In this document: piece after piece, positions 14,401 to 24,859 of the stretch
How the letters are laid out: each line of letters starts with the position of its first letter
Numbering within the stretch: position 1 is the stretch's first letter
Assembly: GCA_944989445.1 (NCBI GenBank)
Contig: CALYLW010000061.1
Coordinates: forward strand, 1,054,001-1,118,000
Source of the DNA: Ampullaceana balthica
Taxonomy: Eukaryota; Mollusca; Gastropoda; Lymnaeidae
Direction: 5' to 3'
DNA length: 64,000 nucleotides
The notes under the pieces: generated by a model
Databases searched by the model: none
Seen by the model: the letters and a program-made list of their open reading frames with translations, nothing else
Told to the model about the DNA's origin: nothing
Program-made: the position numbers and the translations under genes

Positions 14401-17400
14401 CTGTATGGAGTCACGTATGTTCACCTTCAACGGCCCGGTCCCGGCGACCAGCATCTTCATCTACCGACCAGACAAACGAGTGGAGCTATGGCGCTTCCTG
14501 TTGTATATGCTGCTGCATGCTGGGTAGGTTGTTTTTCGCTGGACAGACATGAAAAATTATTAGCCTTAAAATTCATAGTTCCTTGATTTTTTCCTTTATT
14601 TTTTGTTGTTGTTGTTTGGTTGTTGTTGTTGTTTTTTTTGTTTTAGGACACATTAAGAAAATAATCTTTCAAGACAGGGGCAACACTATGGGATGTTATT
14701 TGTTTTAGCACTTTATCTTCTAGATTCTTCAGGAGTCTAACTTTGTGTCAACTTTGGATTTTTTTTAACGTCCGTTGACAAGTGTATTATTATTATAAAA
14801 GTGCCGGTTTCAGCTTCCCAATCGTCTGCATGTCTTTAACAATGCAAATAAGTAATTATTTTATATTCAATATTTTAAGGAAATATTTCTTATCTCTTAA
14901 GTGTAATAATTTCATGATTCAAATAACACTCATTTTAACTAACAATTTTAAATGTTTCAACCACAGATATGTGCATCTTTTGTTTAATGTCATTGTTCAA
15001 GTGTTAGTGGGCATTCCGCTAGAAATGGTGCATGGACCTTTCCGGATCGCCTTGGTGTACATGTCTGGTGTACTTGCAGGTGAGAGGCAGTCATGTTTAT
15101 TTCAGGTTTACTTGAAGGTAAAAGAGAATAGTTATTATATACGTTTTAATTTCAGCTTTGAAACATCTATTCAAGATATTTAAAAAATATAAAAGTATCT
15201 TCTTGGGGTCTATTTCTACCACTAACATTATTTTTGATTGAATAGAAGTCTACCAGAATGTATGCCTTTTATATTTTTTAAAAATGTAAATATTTTTTTA
15301 AAATATAAACTGAAAACCAGGGTAGAGAATGCCAGGGATTAACTAGCTATGAGTTTTATTTATTTTTCCTTACAATTGTGCATTTAAGATGCAAAGCAAT
15401 CTCATTTTTTAAATCATTATAAAAGTATTGTATCGTTGTCGATGTTTATAATGTTGGAGAGCTATATTTCTCATTGGTTACTAACATGTAGATTACTTTA
15501 GTGGTTTGGTTTTGATTCATTGGTTACTAACATGTAGATTACTTTAGTAGTTCGGCTTTGATTCATTGGCAAAATATATATTTTTGCTGGATATATTTAG
15601 CCAATTTCATTGGATTATATCTTGTTAGATATGTCCTGCCTATTTTAATGGAAAGATTAAATTACATGTATGTACAATTTTATGACTATTAAAAAAACAT
15701 TGACTTTAAAAGCTAAGCATAAATTATATTTAAAATCGCTTTTCTAAACTTGTTGCAAGTGTAATTTTCAAAAATCTACATTTTTAAAAGTATCTTGTTT
15801 GAAAGTAAACAACTTGTTCCGACATCATGACAGGTTCACTGGGGACATCAGTGTTTGACATGGACGCCTTTTTGGTGGGATCTTCAGGAGGAGTCTATGC
15901 CCTACTGGCCGCCCACTTAGCTAATGTATTGTTGGTTCGTAATTGTTTTTTGTGTGCTAGGCTTTCAATAAATGTCAAATGATCGGTAGAATAATGAGTT
16001 GAGATAACATCAGGCTCATAGATGGATGTTATGATGTTTTTCAGAGCGGGGTGGGGTGGGGTGGGGGGATATTTGCATGGAAACAACAATGCTTGGTTGT
16101 AAATATTGTAATGCAATTATTCTTAGTTTCACAGCTTAGTTTTAAGAACAGTTATACTATATGTTGTTTTGTAACAAATATTTCTTTTATTGTGTGTAAA
16201 GAAAACTGTCTGATTTTTTCTCCAACAAATTTGCACCAGAAAAAACTTCTTGTAGCAACATTTATTAGGGGGATAGATCAAATTTTAAAAAAAATAGGAC
16301 AGAAAAATATTAATAAAACCAGTTTATTACCCATCAAAAATGACGGAAGTTTTCAAAATAAATATATTTCAGCTAAAATTAATTGATTTTGAAAAGTTGC
16401 ACATCAGAATAAAAAATATATGCCTGAAAGAGGTATAGTAAATAATCAGAAAATGTAGAGACAAAGAGAGAATAAAAACAACCCCGTAAAAACAAAGTTT
16501 TTGACTATAAATCCCTTATATATGAGACATAACTAAAAGTATTGATTTTGTTAAATATAATACCCATCGCGCGACAAACATTTACAGACTGAACGCGACT
16601 GAATTCTTTTGCTGTAAACACCAGGATGTGGTCGTGGATGGCGGGAGTGAACTCCAGTGACCCGTAAAATCTAAAAAATAACAGACGCTACATTTATTTA
16701 TATAGAGATAAACTAAAAATGCATTAATTTCATTACGGTACATTTGATCGAACTGAAATTTTGATACAATGCATTTTTAGGTGACACAAATCGATGGGCA
16801 AAATTTCAGATCAATAGCATCACGGCAAGTGTGTCATTTTTTACTTTTGTTTTTCCACCCGCCCAAGACAGAGAGAGACGAAGTGAAGTTAATATAAGGG
16901 ATTTAAAAATTAAATCCATATTGAACAATTTTATGCAGTCGTTCAAAAAGAGTTATTTTACGGGCATTAATTTATTATCAAGGCTTTTTATTTTAGCGGT
17001 GCGCTTTCTAAAATCTTTTATTGCCTGATTACATAGTGTTAGGAAGGAACGAACATACATAGCAAAAAATATATATTGATATTTTAATAAATATGATGTT
17101 AAAAAGCAAATGGGGGGGGGTCTCTTTTATTTGCTAAAAGTAAAAGGTAACAATATGTAAAGATTAACAAAACCTGTTTCTTTAATAATATTAAAAATTT
17201 ACTAACATTGTTTTCATCCTGAAATAATGTACTACATGTACTATATATAACAAAAGTGAGCATGTTTGTATACATGTTGTGTTCATGTTAGTGAGTTATG
17301 GTTTACAAAATAAATTTAATATTAGAAAAAACGCTATTTATATTTTTTAATGATGTAATTAAATATATAATGTTTAAGTAAATTACTTACATATTATTAC

Positions 17401-18186
17401 AAAAGTTTTATGTTTATAATAATTACTGCATCAAAAACCTTGGTATGGCTAAAGTAATTAAGATATGCTGTTCAGCAGGTTTCAACTTAGTTTAAAAATG
17501 ATTATTTATAAACTTATCTGTTAATCTTCACATTTATAAAGAGTAACACTAAGAGTAATTTTGTAATCTGTAAAATATTTTCTAATCAGTTCAATTTCTT
17601 TTTGACAGAATTACTCTCACATGGAACTAGGGATATTAAAATTAGCTGCTGTTTTTATTATTGGTAAATATACATGTATTGATAACAAAAATAAGATTTG
17701 AAATTATATTCAATATAAATTAAATGTCCGAAAAACCTAGTTTATAATACTTTTTGTCTTAAAATTTAAAAGAGAAATAAAAACTTAGTTAATAACTCAA
17801 AATATGTATGCCGGATAAAGTGCATGATTTCATTCTAGGGATTCAAATTCTTTTGTCTATTATTGATTCATATTGATTAGCTTATCAAAGTTTATATATT
17901 TGTTTCAATTTTCAAAAAATCAACCTGTTTTATTTTTCAATATTTCTTTCAAGCCAGTGCTGATGTTGGTTTTGCCATATGGAATAGATATGCCCAGAAA
18001 GAGTCAGTCCCTTCCATTGGGTACACTGCCCACCTGACGGGTGCACTGGCTGGACTGACCATCGGCCTGGCAGTGTTAAAGAACTTTCAGCAGAAGCTTC
18101 ATCAACAGTACATGTGTTGGGTCGCCATGGCTGTGTATTTAGGTTGTGTTGGATTTGCCATTTTCTGGAACGTCTTCTACTACTGA
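8372..18186 (+). CDS. Rhomboid-related intramembrane serine protease (seven exons)
   Basis: A rhomboid of the RHBDL/Drosophila Rhomboid type: a polytopic membrane protease that cuts transmembrane substrates such as EGF-family ligand precursors in the secretory pathway or at the cell surface. Joined exons are 8372-8488, 10903-11016, 14381-14523, 14967-15079, 15834-15934, 17609-17663 and 17954-18186. All junctions are GT-AG and in phase, giving 291 aa. Landmarks: cytosolic N-part ending [13 protein letters not shown] (TM1 follows); the WR motif of loop L1 (W114-R115); the HxxxxHxxxN motif of TM2 (H123, H128, N132); the catalytic GSSGGVYAL with Ser180; and the catalytic [10 protein letters not shown] with His241. 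A final helix ends at Tyr-Tyr-stop. The ATG directly follows an acceptor (tttttcattag), so exons further upstream, perhaps with the EF-hand-like N-terminus of some family members, are likely and were not found. Family is certain; orthology within RHBDL1-4 is not. Confidence 0.93.
8882..10747. mobile_element. hAT-type element in rhomboid intron 1
   Basis: It is flanked by a perfect 8-bp target duplication, CTCCGGAC, at 8874-8881 and 10748-10755. The termini are TAGGCCTGTCAA and the reverse complement of TAGGGCTGTCAA, followed inside by inverted cggGTACCCGgg tracts (8894-8965 and 10672-10720). The 1.87-kb body has no transposase I could recognise. It contains a direct duplication (9283-9385 versus 9560-9690) and a nested MITE. 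Confidence 0.88.
9730..10001. mobile_element. hAT MITE nested in the intron-1 element
   Basis: A 272-bp element with perfect 14-bp inverted ends, CAGTGCTTCTCAAA and its complement. The flanking octamers ctattacc and ctataacg match 6 of 8, an aged target duplication. The ends are typical of the hAT superfamily. Confidence 0.82.
10903..11016 (+). CDS. Rhomboid exon 2
   Basis: Residues 40-77, including [13 protein letters not shown] and the start of TM1 (IPLITLVE). The acceptor is cttgtcctcag and the donor is gtgagt, both phase 0. Confidence 0.9.
11780..12200 (-). pseudogene. LINE reverse-transcriptase C-terminal remnant
   Basis: The minus strand, read in shifting frames, gives [33 protein letters not shown] and [16 protein letters not shown]. 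This is the usual C-terminal tail of non-LTR reverse transcriptases (RxRyKDvCKRDM, WExLaxDRxxWR, then a zinc-finger-like SRIGLxSHxRxC). Stops and shifts break it. It lies in a rhomboid intron. The open frame on the plus strand here is only its shadow. Confidence 0.72.
12905..13162. repeat. 29-bp minisatellite, about 9 copies
   Basis: Units of tctataagattacaatgtcg plus ttttctcag. The last five are nearly identical and the earlier ones are diverged. It lies in a rhomboid intron. Confidence 0.9.
13727..13805. repeat. 14-bp minisatellite, about 6 copies
   Basis: Units of catcgaggtctcac with single-base changes, in a rhomboid intron. Confidence 0.88.
14381..14523 (+). CDS. Rhomboid exon 3
   Basis: Residues 78-124 plus two bases of Gly125. 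It holds the rest of TM1, the L1 loop with [13 protein letters not shown], and the first His of the oxyanion-side motif (H123). The acceptor is ctgtctgcag and the donor is gtaggt. Confidence 0.93.
14967..15079 (+). CDS. Rhomboid exon 4
   Basis: Residues 125-162 plus one base: [20 protein letters not shown], then the TM3 region ending SGVLAG. H128 and N132 complete the motif. The acceptor is ccacag and the donor is gtgaga. Confidence 0.93.
15834..15934 (+). CDS. Rhomboid exon 5 (catalytic serine)
   Basis: Residues 163-196 with [19 protein letters not shown]. Ser180 is the nucleophile. The acceptor is catgacag and the donor is gttcgt, a weaker site chosen because it joins in phase to exon 6. 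Confidence 0.9.
16480..16912 (-). mobile_element. Copy of the 6-8 kb inverted-repeat element in rhomboid intron 5
   Basis: It begins aaaacaaccccgtaaaaaca and runs through tataaatcccttatatatga, the shared core (atttcagatcaatagc) and ataagggatttaaaaatt. The far inverted terminus is missing. Confidence 0.7.
17609..17663 (+). CDS. Rhomboid exon 6
   Basis: Residues 197-214 ([18 protein letters not shown]) plus one base, covering the TM5 region. The acceptor is tttttgacag and the donor is gtaaat. Confidence 0.88.
17954..18186 (+). CDS. Rhomboid exon 7 (catalytic histidine, stop)
   Basis: Residues 215-291. [10 protein letters not shown] is followed by [14 protein letters not shown] with the catalytic His241, then an extra C-terminal helix ([17 protein letters not shown]) and TGA. 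The acceptor is tatttctttcaag. Confidence 0.92.
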
Positions 18187-18780
18187 TGTGTTTACACTTG
18201 TCGGGACAACTGGATCCATGCGTACACAAGTCTGATAAAATTATTTAAGATATACACAACATCAACTTACACCCTAAGATAAGATGCTAAAACTCACCTT
18301 TTACAAATTGGCTTTTGTCTGCTTTAGTCTTTTACTCTGTGCTAATGACTTGAATTTAGACGCTTTACAGAACTGGGCCAATTAACACTTCAATTGTTCA
18401 TTGAACAGACTGACTGGATCATATATTTTATTTTTGAAAGGGTGAAACTTTCATAGCTTTGGACAATGAATTTTTTGTCTTCAATACTTTGGGGATGGGG
18501 GTGAGGTGGGATTGGTGACATCGTGTTCAGCAATTTGAAAATATGGACTGAGTTACTTATCTTGAAAACCTCTGATCTTTGGATTGCTCCGAATTGTTCC
18601 GCTGGAGTATCTTGTGGTGAACAAGAAAAGTGTACAATGCTGTGAATCTCATTTTACTTTGTGATGTTATCTGCAAAATGTGTTGAAACCTGACATTGCA
18701 TCAATGTGCTTTGAATGTCAATCAGTTTGTTCAGAGAGATGAGATCCATCAACTTGTTTATTTGTGAAATCAATTTAATA
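18187..18780 (+). other. Probable 3' UTR/flank of the rhomboid gene
   Basis: No frame continues after the stop. AATAAA-like signals occur only well downstream (about 19143, 19537), so the polyadenylation site is not fixed. Similarity to the second segmental copy begins near the end of this stretch. Confidence 0.45.
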
Positions 18781-20949
18781 TGAACGTGTTATAAGTATTA
18801 CACTAAATTCCTGTTGTGAGCCAAATCAGTTTACTTCAGAATGTTCATGATCTACACAAAAAAACGTGATGGCAACTGTATAAATGTGGCACCCAATTAC
18901 AAATTGTGCATCACAATTTTTACCCGAGTCGCATTCGCTTAAAGAAATTCATGTATTACAGCTAGAAATGGTTTAACGAAACGGCTGTACTTATTTTTTT
19001 TAGAGATGGAAGTAATCCACTCAAAATTAATTTTGCTTTCTCCTGAGAGTAAAATCCCTTTTAGTAAAAACCTGACATATTTAAGTGGAATCTGCTGTAT
19101 TTAAACATTTATATATTTTTTAATTGAGATTTTTATTATCTGTAATAAACCTGCTCTAATTTTGAAACCCAATCAATTTTTAGCCACAAATCAAATTGAT
19201 TTTTGTTTTGAAAGAAAAATCAGTGTTTGTGTTTTTTGTATAGTGGAGAGAAGGCAGACAAGGCTACTGACATCAACTTTCAAATTAAATTCTAAACATT
19301 AAATACTTTAATTAGCATATTTTCATTATGCATAATGAGTTTTTAATAATACACCTTTGAAATTGCTTGTAATCAAACTAATGAATTAGTAAAAAAAATG
19401 ATTTACTAATAATTCTTTCAATCTTTTTCATTTATTATTAATATACAGAAAAATTTAATCTTAAAGCATATAAAAAGAGGATTGCTTTTTTTATTATTGT
19501 GATGCCCCTTTTAATTTTGAGGAAACCCTGTTCAAAATAAACTTGTTATCTGCCTGTTGTTGTTGTTTTTTCTATTACCTAACTTTACAGCTATTGATTA
19601 TATTTTTAAAATTAATATAATGGGGAGACATTAGCCAAAGAGATGGATAATTTAAAATTATTTATGTTCATTGACTTGTTAAAATATGCTGTGTCTGAGT
19701 TCCAGATTAAAAAAAATTTTTTAATGCATGAATTTATTTAAGCGTTCATATAATTAATACGGTTATAGGCAATTGCAAAAATATTTACATGTCGATGAAA
19801 ATGTTGATATTTTAATCAGAGGTTTAAACATTAGCATCACCTTGTTAATTTAAGATGACCAATTTCAATCCTTGACGCGCTGATCTGAACATCCTGCTTT
19901 TGCTTAGATCATTTTATGTTACGATATAATCATCATTGATGTTGTTGACATTGCTGGGAGTGTTTTGATTTTGTTATATGAATCAGTACATGAATTATGG
20001 TGAATATTTTATTAGGCGCCCTTAAAGTAATTTTTAGAATGGCAAAAAAGCAGAAAAAAAAGTTATGACTTTGCATTTAAGAATAGATAACAAATTTCCT
20101 TAAAAAAACACCCAACTTATTCATGCATTTCATTATGAATTTTTTAAAATTATTAAACATTTAATTTATTATTAAAATTGAAGTGAAAAAATGTTTGTTA
20201 TAATGTTCATGACTTGTCAACTTTTAATTTATTATTAATAGTTTGCCAGAACTTACTCTAGCTATTTAATTCCATTCATTCTTTCAAAAGCTATATTTTA
20301 TTGTTTATTAACAAGACCCTTTTTTAATGTAAATTTGTAATCATTTCAGAAATATTTATAAAAAATTAATTATTAGTAAAATTTATGAAATGCAAGAATT
20401 GCTCTGATCAAAGTTGCTCTGCCAGAGGGTTAATATTGTTAAATTTCAATTTTTAAACATGAATTAAAATAAAGTTGTTATTCATTTTGCTGAATTTCTA
20501 TTTGTTAAGTGAATGATGCAATCCTTAATCTATCAACCTTTATAAAAATCTATTAGTGTGTAAGTGTAACACTTATTTGAGGAAACTATATTTTGAATTT
20601 TATTTTTATAAATGGAAAGTTGCATTTATTCTCAAATAATAATAATAATAATGTTTTGTTTGTCCTTTTATGAAGTCTCATAAATGCCTTTCAATAACTC
20701 ACAGAAGCCTACCACAGGCTGGTGGCTTGTCTTTCAGTCACAAAAAGCGTCTACTACGTTTCTTTTGTGATAGTTCTGTAAACGTGTCATGAAGATCATC
20801 TCCTAAGTGCAGTATCACTGTAACCCGTTCACATTCAGGTTCCTTCATAAAGATGGTTACAACTATATAAACCAATAGAAGTCATCATTAGCTTAATACT
20901 GTGTGATGTTGGCAGTGCAGACTCAGACGATGTTTATGGCACTCCCAAG

Positions 20950-21255
20950 TGTAACTATAACTATATGTAACTCTTTATGTAGGCGTTCTCACAGTACATA
21001 ATCTTGTGCACAATAATTCACTGAAGAATTCGTTTATCCAAAACAACTTTAATATATATATATTATGTACGCATAGATATCATCTGAGGTAATGTAACGT
21101 GGAAATCTTGAGGCATACACCATACATCCTTCCTCGACGGAAGTCTACACACCACTGTTCGCCCAACACTTTCAACCAATAGGAATGCTCCTTTCTTCCC
21201 GCGTTTCTTATACACGTGACCTTACGTCACAAAATTATGTTAATCACATGTGACA
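20950..21255. mobile_element. Solo LTR, 306 bp
   Basis: Begins TGTAACTATA and ends CATGTGACA (TG...CA). It is flanked by the 5-bp target duplication CCAAG at 20945-20949 and 21256-21260. The paralogous site in copy 2 (43320-43345, ggcactgccaagcagatg) has one ccaag and no insert. No internal retroelement sequence adjoins it. Confidence 0.88.
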
Positions 21256-21687
21256 CCAAGCAGATGGAACAGGTTGCCCAGGTGTTCTCCAAAGTCTTAA
21301 CAGTGTAGTCTCAATGATTTTATTGTTGTTTTTTCCCTAGAATAACCCGAGGCAAATCTATAATTTATTACTGCTTTTTTAACATTAGAGAGTTTGCTAG
21401 AGTGTCAGACTTCAGGAGTAAACAAACTTTCAAGGATTACATTTTACTTTTTATTTACATTTGTTTAGATATTTATGTGGACTCCTCACAAATTATCGTG
21501 TCTTTGAGATGGAAGTGCTGTGTAGGGCGGATCGGATCTTTTTAATTGTTTAAAATTGTTTACCAGGAAAGAGGGAGTTTAAAATAAATTTAAATTTAAA
21601 CAGAATTTACTAAACAATTAATGATTGGAAAATCACCCCCCAAAAAATTCTTTTAGGAACTGAAATAGAAAATACAAAATATTTTAT

Positions 21688-22124
21688 TAGGGCTGCCGAA
21701 ATTATCGATTAATTTAATCGATTCATCTTTAAAAATTTTAATAGATTAAAATTAATTTGATTTATTAAAATTCGATTAAAATACATGTATAAGAAAATAT
21801 TTCTAATATTTTTATTTTTCCAATTTATTAATTATAATTAATAATTTTTATTACTTAAAATTAAAATACATACTTTCCCTCGTCTTACTAATGATTTATT
21901 TAGCATACGTTAAAAAAAGGGTTTTCTTCCTTATTTCTAGCATAGCAGAACAAATATGATGTGTTACTTCACAAAATTTGGGAGCCATGAATTACTACGA
22001 CTTAAACGAATACGCGAAATAATGAATGGCAAATTAACGGGATCTATGTGTTATAAAAATTAAATTAATCGATTAAGTTTTTCACGATCAATCGAACATA
22101 ATTTTTTAATCAGTACCAGCCCTA
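21688..22124. mobile_element. hAT-like MITE (TAGGGCTG ends)
   Basis: Inverted ends TAGGGCTG...CAGCCCTA enclose AT-rich palindromic stretches (atcgattaatttaatcgat). The flanking octamers tattttat and atttttat match 6 of 8. It is absent from the matching place in copy 2 (about 44420). Relatives lie at 50954 and 57416-57856. Confidence 0.75.
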
Positions 22125-22178
22125 ATTTTTATTTAAGCCAAAAAAGTATTATATCAATATTATGAATATTATCAAACA

Positions 22179-22716
22179 CTAGCTGACCAGCGGCGTAGCA
22201 TACGCCGCTAATGATTTAGTGACGGGTGAAGACTTCCTGAAAGACACAGTTGTCAAAATGGGGTGGATTTGGTCAAACGACTGTGAGTGAATGAAAAGAA
22301 GGAACTCTGGAGAGACCCGCGGCGTATCACCCGTAAAAAATGACGGAATTGTTCAGCTGAAATCTATTTATTTTGAAAAAATGCACTTTTTTAGGGTCGC
22401 CTATGGCGCCCACCTTTTTCAAAATCCCAACTAACTTGTCCTTGTTTGATCAATACGAAATATTAAACTTTCTGAAATGTACACAAAATATTTTATAACT
22501 TTTTACATTGTTCCCTTTTTACAAAATTAAAATATCAGCGAAAACAATGACGTCATTTTTTTTTACAGCGCATATTTAATTTGCACACCTTTTGATGCAT
22601 TGGTGCAGTAATTTGGTGCGCTGCATTCTGAAATTAGTATCTGTTGAACATACATGCAGCTTGGTGTCTCGCAGGGTCCGACCACAAAGAGAATTATATA
22701 TATATATATATATAGA
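22179..22716 (-). mobile_element. Helitron-like non-autonomous element
   Basis: On the minus strand it starts TCTATATATATATATATATA after an A. It ends with an 8-bp-stem hairpin (gcggcgta-tgc-tacgccgc), then about 10 bases and CTAG before a T. That is the Helitron pattern: A|TC...hairpin-CTRR|T, with no target duplication. The AT tract leaves the exact 5' end uncertain by six bases. The matching place in copy 2 (about 44460-44480) has no insert. Confidence 0.82.
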
Positions 22717-22772
22717 TATAGATTAATAAAATAAAAATATTAAACGTTTGCGTACATTCACTTCAAATCCCT

Positions 22773-23411
22773 TGGCTTCATTAAGTTGTCACAAGAGTCC
22801 TAATAATTGTATCTGGACCACTTGCTCCAAGATTCATAAAATTCCGAATGGGCATACACAAGAAATAACACAAATAATAACTACTAACACTACTAACAGA
22901 ACAATTCTTTGATGGCCTACCTCCTAGCCACAGCACACTATACACAAAACTCTCTAAACTTCTACACACATTCCAATGACGTCAACAAAAACAACTCCCT
23001 TTTGAACGCTTGCGCACCGACTAACCAATAATGCCAATAACACTAACTGACTAAGGGGCCGTCCATAAAGTACGTCACACTATTTTTGAACATTGTTAAC
23101 TCCCCCCTCCCCCTGTCACAAACTGTCACAAATCTCGGACCCCCCCCACTAAAATATGTCACACTTTCGAACAAAAATGTTGTTTTTTATGAACAAAATA
23201 ATTAAAATTTAATATAAAACACCGTGACGTCACACATGGCCGGAACCCTCCCCTCCCCTCTGTCACACTTTCTTACACCCCCTCCCCCCTCTGGAGCGTG
23301 ACGTACTTTATGGACGGGCCCTAACTCGACCACCAAACACACCACCGCGCGCAGCTCACAACAAGTTACAAGGGGAAAATTGGTAATTCGTGACATAAGT
23401 CGTAAGTGTTA
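22773..23411. other. Copy-1-specific insertion of unknown type, with a nested MITE
   Basis: Copy 2 (44509-44535) is continuous across acttcaaatccctt/atctccgtttc, whereas copy 1 has about 640 extra bases here. Ends are not defined and no protein is recognised. The MITE at 23055 sits inside. Confidence 0.5.
23055..23321. mobile_element. MITE with GGGGCCGTCCATAAAGTACG ends
   Basis: A 267-bp element with long inverted ends (ggggccgtccataaagtacg...cgtactttatggacgggccc) and a 3-bp target duplication TAA at 23052-23054 and 23322-23324. A 3-bp duplication suggests the PIF/Harbinger superfamily, but that is an inference. Confidence 0.85.
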
Positions 23412-23627
23412 TCTCTGTTTCCGTATATTATTGCTTGAATTGCTTGGCCGTATCTATTTTAAGCTATTTCTTATTTTCTTTCCTTTTCTGTATTTATATT
23501 ATAGGGCCTACTACCAAGTCTTAAGAAAGTGGATCTACTTTTTCTTGTTACTTATAAAAACGAAATTTGCATCTTTAGTGTGCTTCGTTTAATAACTTTG
23601 GTGTAGATGACAAACCTTGCCAGAGTT

Positions 23628-23755
23628 ATCTTATCTTATCTATAACAGACGCCCCTTCTATACAGAAGATTATTGCGTCCTTCGCTTGTCCATGGTCAAT
23701 GTCTAGTAAATATGGAAAGTTTATGTATCATATATATTTCCCATGATGCTCTTAT
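23628..23755 (-). mobile_element. 3' end fragment of a LINE/SINE-tail family
   Basis: The minus strand reads ccatggacaagcgaaggacg, caataatcttctgtatagaa, ggggcgtctg, then a gataagataa tail. This is the same 3' end as at 32160-32240, 50283-50400 and 59060-59150. Confidence 0.75.
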
Positions 23756-23758
23756 CAG

Positions 23759-24859
23759 TTACCGTAATAAACACGATAAAAACATTTGACGGTAGCGGGC
23801 GTTGAACCTGATGTATACAAAGATGTTCAAGGAGACGTTGATGTACTCCACTGTATTTCTCAGGATGTTCACCACGTAGTAGATATTCTGATAGCGGCCG
23901 TAGAGACCGAGCTCGGGCTCGACGATGAAAGCGTAGGCTAAAATTACTTTTGGTGTGTTGCACAGCACAAACAGAACAGAAATGAACGTCGCTGATTGGA
24001 CGGCCTGGATCTCTCGTCTGCTTCCTGAAATATTTTTGGTGATTTCGCGAGGTTTCTGTTTGGTGTCCGAACTGTTATTTTGGGAAGTACGGTTAACCTT
24101 TTTAAAGCTCTTCTTTTCGGAATTCTCGACAGACGACATCATTGAATGCCTAAATCTTGAAGACGTCCTCAGACTTGCAGCTAGGACGAGCAGACAGATA
24201 ATTATTGTAGCCTGGCAGATAGTCGTCAGACACAAACCGCTCATTTTGTCTACCAAAGACATGTACTCCTGTCTCTTATCCGAGGCCCAGAATGTGAGAA
24301 TTGTCGTGTTCTTCGTCGCATCAAGAGCCGGCCTCAAGTCCTGATTTACCAGTAATGGCGTGTAGGTCGCCACGCAGTAGGTGAATATGCCCGCCACGGT
24401 AAACACGGCTCTGGATCGCGTGAACGTGTTTTTGAACCTGAAGGGCATCACGACGCAGCAGCAACGCTGGACGGCGATGAAAGTCGTGATCAGCTGGGAC
24501 GTGTCAAACAAGACGAGGTAGTAGAAGACCAGAAGGAGGCCAAGGGAGCTGCCGTCGACACACAGCGACCCGGAGTGGAAGGTCGGCACGAAGCTGGTGA
24601 AGACAAGTGCCGGGGCGATGAGCAACGAGCCTCCCAGGTCTGAGAAGGAGAGGAGGAGGAAACAGGCGGAGATGCTGTCCTTGACCCCGAGCCGGAGGAA
24701 GGTCACGATGCTGGCCGTGTTGGTGGCAATTCCCAGAATGATGAAAGGGGGCTGGATGAATTTGGTCAGCAGGAGAACCGCTGTTTGTCTCATGTCATAA
24801 GTCAAAATGTCAGTTTGTGACTCAACCCGAATTGTTTCGTTGTTGATGCCGGTGTCCAT
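23759..24859 (-). CDS. Rhodopsin-class GPCR, candidate gastropod chemosensory receptor (copy A)
   Basis: An intronless 366-aa class A GPCR, probably a chemoreceptor, acting in the plasma membrane through G proteins; the ligand is unknown. Seven hydrophobic segments are visible. TM1 (28-56) has the conserved Asn47 in GIATNTASI, and TM2 (63-90) has Asp74 in LSFSDL. TM3 ends with a VQRCCCVVMP box that replaces DRY, with Arg132. ICL3 is long, basic and Ser-rich (231-285). TM6 has Pro303 in LCNTPKV, and TM7 ends NIFVYIRFN, an NPxxY variant with Pro replaced by Ile. The N-terminus is short with an Asn-X-Thr site, there is no signal peptide, and the tail is very short. The start at 24859 is the first ATG and is shared with its paralogue at 45377-46477 (about 330 of 366 residues identical). 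No Cys is seen in extracellular loop 2. Class is certain; the chemosensory assignment rests on likeness to gastropod single-exon families. Confidence 0.93.
   Translation of the reverse strand: MDTGINNETIRVESQTDILTYDMRQTAVLLLTKFIQPPFIILGIATNTASIVTFLRLGVKDSISACFLLLSFSDLGGSLLIAPALVFTSFVPTFHSGSLCVDGSSLGLLLVFYYLVLFDTSQLITTFIAVQRCCCVVMPFRFKNTFTRSRAVFTVAGIFTYCVATYTPLLVNQDLRPALDATKNTTILTFWASDKRQEYMSLVDKMSGLCLTTICQATIIICLLVLAASLRTSSRFRHSMMSSVENSEKKSFKKVNRTSQNNSSDTKQKPREITKNISGSRREIQAVQSATFISVLFVLCNTPKVILAYAFIVEPELGLYGRYQNIYYVVNILRNTVEYINVSLNIFVYIRFNARYRQMFLSCLLR

Noticed and set aside
14782..15183. 133-residue frame overlapping rhomboid exon 4
   Set aside because: Only 14967-15079 is exonic; the rest is intron read-through.
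23955..24344. Plus-strand open frame opposite GPCR copy A (and its twin at 45573-45962)
   Set aside because: It is the complement of conserved receptor codons; it has no family resemblance and is duplicated only because the receptor is.
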